A DNA stretch of 64,000 nucleotides from Shimia sediminis (GTDB taxonomy: Bacteria; Pseudomonadota; Alphaproteobacteria; Rhodobacterales; Rhodobacteraceae). The position numbers were made by a program, and so were the translations under genes. The notes beneath the pieces were generated by a model. It worked only from the letters and a program-made list of their open reading frames with translations, was not told the DNA's origin and ran no database searches. Below are positions 59,865-64,000 of the stretch, piece after piece. The stretch is from assembly GCF_003990645.1 (NCBI RefSeq), contig NZ_RYZK01000009.1:62001-126000 (forward strand), in the 5' to 3' direction. Each line of letters begins with the position of its first letter. The stretch's first letter is position 1.

Positions 59865-61373
59865 ATGAGCGCACTTGCAACCAACCTTGAAAAGCTGGAC
59901 GGCTACCTCGCTCGGTTTCGTGAAACCGGCATCAAACATCGCATCGGCGGCAAGGATTGCGACGGTTCGGCCGGAACATTCCAGTCCACTTCTCCCGTCA
60001 ACAAAACTGTGATTTGCGACGTCGCACGCGGGGATGCCAGCGACATCGACGCTGCAGCCCGCGCTGCAAAAGACGCTTTTCCGGCGTGGCGCGACATGCC
60101 TGCGTTAGAGCGCAAAAAAATCCTGATCCGTATTGCAGAAGGCATCGAAGCCCGCGCCGAAGAGATTGCCCTGTGCGAATGCTGGGACACAGGGCAGGCT
60201 TTGCGGTTCATGTCCAAAGCGGCCATTCGCGGCGCTGAAAACTTTCGGTATTTCGCGGACCAGGTAACCTCGGCACGTGACGGAAAGCAGCTGCAGTCAC
60301 CGACACTCATGAATGTCACGACCCGCGTTCCAATTGGCCCGGTTGGCGTCATCACCCCCTGGAACACACCCTTTATGCTGTCGACATGGAAGATTGCCCC
60401 AGCCCTCGCCGCCGGATGCACTGTTGTTCACAAGCCAGCCGAGCTTTCCCCCTTGTCAGCGCGTATTTTGGTTGAAATCGCGGAAGAAGCTGGCCTGCCT
60501 CCGGGTGTTTGGAACATGGTCAACGGCTTTGGAGAGGATGCCGGCAAGGCACTTTGTGAGCACCGGGCCATCAAAGCCATCGCATTTGTTGGTGAGAGCA
60601 GCACGGGCAGCCTGATCCAGAAACAAGGCGCAGACACGCTGAAACGTTGCCACTTGGAACTGGGCGGCAAAAACCCGGTGATTGTATTTGACGACGCCGA
60701 TCTGGATCGAGCGCTGGATGCGGTGATCTTCATGATCTACTCGATCAATGGTGAGCGCTGCACGTCGTCCTCACGACTGCTGGTCCAGGATAGCATCCGC
60801 GAAGAGTTTGAAGCCCGCCTGATCGCGCGTGTCAATAACATCAAGGTTGGCAACCCGCTGGATCCTGAAACCGTCATCGGCCCATTGGTTGGCGAGGAAC
60901 ACTTCAACAAGGTGACGTCCTATTTCGACATCGCCAAGGAAGGCGGCGCAACCATTGCTGCCGGCGGTGTGACCGTTGGAGACGAAGGTTATTTCGTGCG
61001 GCCCACGTTGTTTACCGGTGCCAACAATCAGATGCGCATTGCGCAGGAAGAGATCTTTGGCCCGGTCCTGACCTCGATCCCGTTTTCCACGGAAGAGGAA
61101 GCCTTGGAAATCGCCAATGACACGGACTATGGGCTGACCGGCTACCTGTGGACCAACGACCTGCAACGCTCGCTCCGCTTCACCGAAAAGCTCGAAGCTG
61201 GCATGATCTGGGTGAACTCGGAGAACGTTCGCCACCTGCCCACGCCCTTTGGTGGAGTCAAGGCCAGCGGCATTGGCCGAGACGGAGGCGACTGGTCATT
61301 CGAATTCTACATGGAACAGAAGCATATCGGCTTTGCCACCGGTGAACACCGAATACCGCGTCTCGGCGCATAA
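59865..61373 (+). CDS. hpaE: 5-carboxymethyl-2-hydroxymuconate semialdehyde dehydrogenase
   Basis: NAD-dependent oxidation of the ring-cleavage semialdehyde. The 502-residue protein is an aldehyde dehydrogenase with PWNTPFMLSTWKIAPALAAG, catalytic Glu in HLELGGKNPV and Cys in INGERCTSSSRLLV. The ATG follows AAGGAGCATCTT. First gene of hpaEDGH; substrate assignment comes from the neighbours hpaD, hpaG and hpaF. Confidence 0.9.
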   Translation: MSALATNLEKLDGYLARFRETGIKHRIGGKDCDGSAGTFQSTSPVNKTVICDVARGDASDIDAAARAAKDAFPAWRDMPALERKKILIRIAEGIEARAEEIALCECWDTGQALRFMSKAAIRGAENFRYFADQVTSARDGKQLQSPTLMNVTTRVPIGPVGVITPWNTPFMLSTWKIAPALAAGCTVVHKPAELSPLSARILVEIAEEAGLPPGVWNMVNGFGEDAGKALCEHRAIKAIAFVGESSTGSLIQKQGADTLKRCHLELGGKNPVIVFDDADLDRALDAVIFMIYSINGERCTSSSRLLVQDSIREEFEARLIARVNNIKVGNPLDPETVIGPLVGEEHFNKVTSYFDIAKEGGATIAAGGVTVGDEGYFVRPTLFTGANNQMRIAQEEIFGPVLTSIPFSTEEEALEIANDTDYGLTGYLWTNDLQRSLRFTEKLEAGMIWVNSENVRHLPTPFGGVKASGIGRDGGDWSFEFYMEQKHIGFATGEHRIPRLGA

Positions 61374-61413
61374 GAAGACCACTGGAAACGCGCGACATTT
61401 GGGAGGAAAACCT

Positions 61414-62268
61414 ATGGGAGAGATTGTTCTCGCCGCCAAGATGACTCATGTACCGACCATGCTCATGTCCGAGCAGGACGGCCCCGTCAAAGGCAAGCGT
61501 CAAGCCGCCATTGACGGCCACCGCGAGATTGCCCGCCGCGCTAAGGAGCTGGGGGCTGACACCGTGGTGATCTGCGACACGCATTGGGTGATCAACGCGG
61601 GCTTTCACATCAACAGCAACAACCGTTTTGAAGGGCTGTTCACGTCAAACGAGTTTCCACAGTTCATCCAGAACCTGCCCTATGAATACCAAGGCAACCC
61701 GGAACTGGGCGACGCGATTGCGGCCAAGGCCAGCGACATGGGCGTCTACACACTCTCGCATCGGTTAGACTCGCTGGAGCTGGAGTATGGCTCGCTCGTG
61801 CCCATGCGTTTCATGAGCCGCGAACATGACATGAAGGTCGTCTCCATCGCCGCCTGGTGCACCGTGCACGACCATGACGAAAGCCGCGTCATCGGTGAGG
61901 CCATTCGCGCAGCTGTAGAAGCCAGCGACAGCAAGGTGTTGCTGGTGGCGTCCGGTTCGCTCAGCCACAAGATCTGGTCGAACAAGGACTATGCGCCCAA
62001 CAACGGCACCTTCACAATTTCCAGCGAGTTCAACCGCCAGATGGACCTGCACGTTTTGGAGATGTGGAAGAATGGCGATCACGCAACCTTTCTCAAGATG
62101 CTGGGTGACTATGCCAACTTTTGCTGCGGCGAAGGCTCGATGCATGACACCGCCATGCTCTATGGCGCGCTCGGCTGGGACAACTATGATGCGAAATGCG
62201 AGGTCGTGACCGAGTACTTTCCGTCTTCGGGTACCGGGCAGACTAACGTGATCTTTCCGGTTCAATAA
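61414..62268 (+). CDS. hpaD: 3,4-dihydroxyphenylacetate 2,3-dioxygenase (homoprotocatechuate dioxygenase)
   Basis: Extradiol ring cleavage of homoprotocatechuate with Fe(II). The 284-residue protein is of the class III LigB superfamily (KMTHVPTMLMSEQDGP, CDTHWVINAGFH, SGSLSHKIW). His residues in the first and second motifs bind iron. The ATG follows GGGAGGAAAACCT, 40 bp after hpaE. Confidence 0.92.
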   Translation: MGEIVLAAKMTHVPTMLMSEQDGPVKGKRQAAIDGHREIARRAKELGADTVVICDTHWVINAGFHINSNNRFEGLFTSNEFPQFIQNLPYEYQGNPELGDAIAAKASDMGVYTLSHRLDSLELEYGSLVPMRFMSREHDMKVVSIAAWCTVHDHDESRVIGEAIRAAVEASDSKVLLVASGSLSHKIWSNKDYAPNNGTFTISSEFNRQMDLHVLEMWKNGDHATFLKMLGDYANFCCGEGSMHDTAMLYGALGWDNYDAKCEVVTEYFPSSGTGQTNVIFPVQ

Positions 62269-62353
62269 GGAACCGCAAGGAACCGCGCCCTCTGGCGTGA
62301 TGGTCAGAGGGCTGAATTTGAGTATTTTTGGCAATACGAAGCAGGGGTTTGGG

Positions 62354-63217
62354 ATGAAGTTTGCAACAGTGCGCGCGGGTGATGCGCAGCTTTATGGGGT
62401 GATTGTCGAGGGCGGGTTCATCGACCTCTCGGACTCGTTTCCCCAATGGTCCGGTTTGCGAGATGTGATTGAGGCCGACGCCTTGTCAGAGTTGGCGGCC
62501 GCATCTGAGAAGAAGCCCGTAAGTCATCCAGATGGCGACTTCAGCTATGACCTACCCATCCCCGAGGCCGCGCGCATCCTTTGCGTGGGCGTGAACTTCC
62601 CCGACCGCAATGCAGAATATAGGGACGGTAGCGCGCAGCCAAAGTACATGTCCCTGTTCCCCCGCTTTGTCAGCGGCTTTACTGGGCATGGCAGCAATCT
62701 CGTGCGTCCGCCCGAGAACCACACGCTGGACTATGAAGGTGAAGTGGCCATTGTCATCGGCAAGGGCGGACGGCGCATCAAACCCGAGGATGCCTATGAC
62801 CACATCGCCGCTCTGACGCTGTGCAATGAGGGCACAATCCGCGACTGGGTGCGTCATGCCAAGTTCAATGTGACCCAAGGCAAGAACTGGGACAATTCCG
62901 GTGCCATGGGGCCTTGGCTGGTGCCCTTCACCGACGCCGCGCAATTGGATGACGCGCGCATCGTGACGCGGGTCAATGGCGAGGTTCGCCAGGACGATGT
63001 TCTGAGCCGTATGATGTTCCCGATCCGCGAAGAGATCGCCTATATTTCGACCTTCATGACGCTCCAGCCCGGCGACATCATCGTTACCGGGACCCCGACC
63101 GGGGCTGGCGCGCGGTTTGATCCGCCGCGTTATCTAAAACCCGGTGACGTGGTTGAGATCGAGGTCGAAGGCATCGGAACGCTCAGGAACGGCATTGAAG
63201 ACGAGGTCGTGTCATGA
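62354..63217 (+). CDS. hpaG: Fumarylacetoacetate-hydrolase family decarboxylase/isomerase (HpaG-like)
   Basis: Decarboxylates and isomerises the 5-oxo-pentene-tricarboxylate intermediate. The 287-residue protein has one FAH domain: metal ligands in LDYEGEVAIVIG and GPWLVPFTDAAQ, with VTGTPTGAG near the end. E. coli HpaG is a fused two-domain protein of about 430 residues, so this is a single-domain form. The ATG follows GGGGTTTGGG; the stop overlaps hpaH. Confidence 0.8.
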   Translation: MKFATVRAGDAQLYGVIVEGGFIDLSDSFPQWSGLRDVIEADALSELAAASEKKPVSHPDGDFSYDLPIPEAARILCVGVNFPDRNAEYRDGSAQPKYMSLFPRFVSGFTGHGSNLVRPPENHTLDYEGEVAIVIGKGGRRIKPEDAYDHIAALTLCNEGTIRDWVRHAKFNVTQGKNWDNSGAMGPWLVPFTDAAQLDDARIVTRVNGEVRQDDVLSRMMFPIREEIAYISTFMTLQPGDIIVTGTPTGAGARFDPPRYLKPGDVVEIEVEGIGTLRNGIEDEVVS

Positions 63218-64000
63218 CCCCGGAAGATCACGCCTCCGCAGCCACCGCGTTGTTGCAGGCCGAGGCGTCTGGCCGCCAGATCGGCCTCTTGTCGTTGCAA
63301 TACCCCGAGATAGGCATGGACGACGCATACGCCATTCAATCTGCCCTTGCTGCGCAGAAACTGGCGGCAGGCCGACGGGTGATCGGCTGGAAGATCGGGC
63401 TGACCTCCAAGGCCATGCAATATGCGCTGAACATCGACATCCCCGACAGTGGCATCCTGTTTGACGACATGGCCTTTGACACTGGCGGCACTGTACCCGA
63501 AGGGCGGTTCATTCAACCCCGTGTCGAGGCCGAGATTGCCTTTGTGATGAAAGCGCCACTGGCCGGAGACACTGTAACGCGACAGGATGTATTGGCGGCA
63601 ACCGATTATGTGGCACCGTCGTTGGAAATTCTTGATACCCGCATCCTGCGCCAAGACCCTGAAACCGGGCGCGCCCGCACTGTCTATGACACCATCAGCG
63701 ACAACGCGGCCAACGCAGGGTTTGTTCTGGGCAACCAGCGCCACGCGGTTGATTCATTTGATCTGCGCTGGGTCGGCGCACTCACCTTCCGCAATGGCGA
63801 GATCGAGGAAACTGGCCTTGGTGCGGGCGTTCTGAACGACCCGGTTGAAAGCGTCGTTTGGCTGGCGCGACGCATGGCGCAATACGGCCAGCGGATCGAA
63901 GCTGGTCAGGTGATCCTGTCGGGCAGTTTTATCCGCCCCATCGAATGCCCGCCGGGCAGCCATATCGCGGCTGATTTTGGCGACTTTGGATCGGTTGACA
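63214..64000 (+). CDS. hpaH: 2-oxo-hept-4-ene-1,7-dioate hydratase (3' end beyond window)
   Basis: Hydrates the dioate intermediate before aldolase cleavage. The 262 complete codons present are near full length for the family (about 267 residues). WKIGLTSKAMQYALNID, RVEAEIAFVMKAPL and GSFIRPIECPPGSHIAADFG are typical. The ATG overlaps the hpaG stop (ATGA). The window cuts the last few codons; hpaI and transport genes may follow. Confidence 0.9.
   Translation, partial: MTPEDHASAATALLQAEASGRQIGLLSLQYPEIGMDDAYAIQSALAAQKLAAGRRVIGWKIGLTSKAMQYALNIDIPDSGILFDDMAFDTGGTVPEGRFIQPRVEAEIAFVMKAPLAGDTVTRQDVLAATDYVAPSLEILDTRILRQDPETGRARTVYDTISDNAANAGFVLGNQRHAVDSFDLRWVGALTFRNGEIEETGLGAGVLNDPVESVVWLARRMAQYGQRIEAGQVILSGSFIRPIECPPGSHIAADFGDFGSVD

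Overview
This 64 kb window looks like chromosomal core sequence from an alphaproteobacterium of the Rhodobacteraceae, most likely the Roseobacter group. The call rests on gene content, because no search could be run: a CIRCE-controlled groESL operon, an F1-only ATP synthase operon (atpHAGDC) with no F0 genes beside it, a tyrosine/histidine aminotransferase pair (tyrC-hisC), ribosomal protein S4 standing alone, a cytoplasmic-type sulfite dehydrogenase (soeABC-like) and a homoprotocatechuate (hpa) pathway. Base composition looks high-GC and fairly even, at roughly 60% by eye. I saw no tRNA, rRNA, CRISPR array, transposase or prophage gene.

Layout. 1-16 kb: groEL (cut by the window edge) and groES; a K+ channel with a zinc ribbon plus a PD-(D/E)XK nuclease-like gene; a TraB/GumN-type protein; Mn-dependent pyrophosphatase; a small RTX protein and an XRE regulator; a hydrolase/MarR pair with a double operator; a HAD phosphatase; a MaoC hydratase; ribF, a UPF0260 protein and ltaE as overlapping genes; a hydrolase/DsbA-like pair; prs. 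15.7-21 kb: an H-type lectin protein and atpCDGAH. 21-28 kb: a methyltransferase divergent from gloB, then clpA, an M23 peptidase and a GlcD-type flavin dehydrogenase. 28-33 kb: a MotA/TolQ-like and MotB/OmpA-like membrane pair with a very long coiled coil, chaC, and a DUF2125-like protein. 33-37.7 kb: an extensin-like peptidase, tyrC, hisC, a YkuD L,D-transpeptidase and rpsD. 37.9-43.3 kb: a secreted ClpP-fold/SH3 protein, a Hint-domain protein, an orphan ABC membrane domain, a tandem universal stress protein and trmO. 43.5-50 kb: an octaheme cytochrome c convergent with soeABC. 50-57.5 kb: a six-gene beta-oxidation operon with a bifunctional hydratase/dehydrogenase, a thiolase, two unlike acyl-CoA dehydrogenases, an enoyl-CoA hydratase and an IclR regulator; it resembles the pimeloyl-CoA (pim) type for dicarboxylic acids. 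57.6-64 kb: an MscS channel, hpaF, and the divergent hpaE-hpaD-hpaG-hpaH operon, cut by the window end.

How the genes work together. The right half is catabolic. The hpa genes cleave homoprotocatechuate and process the ring-fission product. The pim-like operon shortens acyl- or dicarboxyl-CoA esters under a likely local IclR repressor. The soe genes oxidise sulfite at the membrane. The left half is housekeeping: protein folding and turnover (groESL, clpA), energy (atp, ppaC), cofactors and nucleotides (ribF, prs) and cell-wall remodelling.

No obviously new multi-gene system was found. The strongest candidates for a second look are the long-coil MotAB/TolQR-like pair, two adjacent perfect palindromes (22 and 26 bp), a perfect 19-bp palindrome upstream of the pim-like operon, an 11-bp tandem repeat at two distant intergenic sites, and the octaheme cytochrome beside soeABC.
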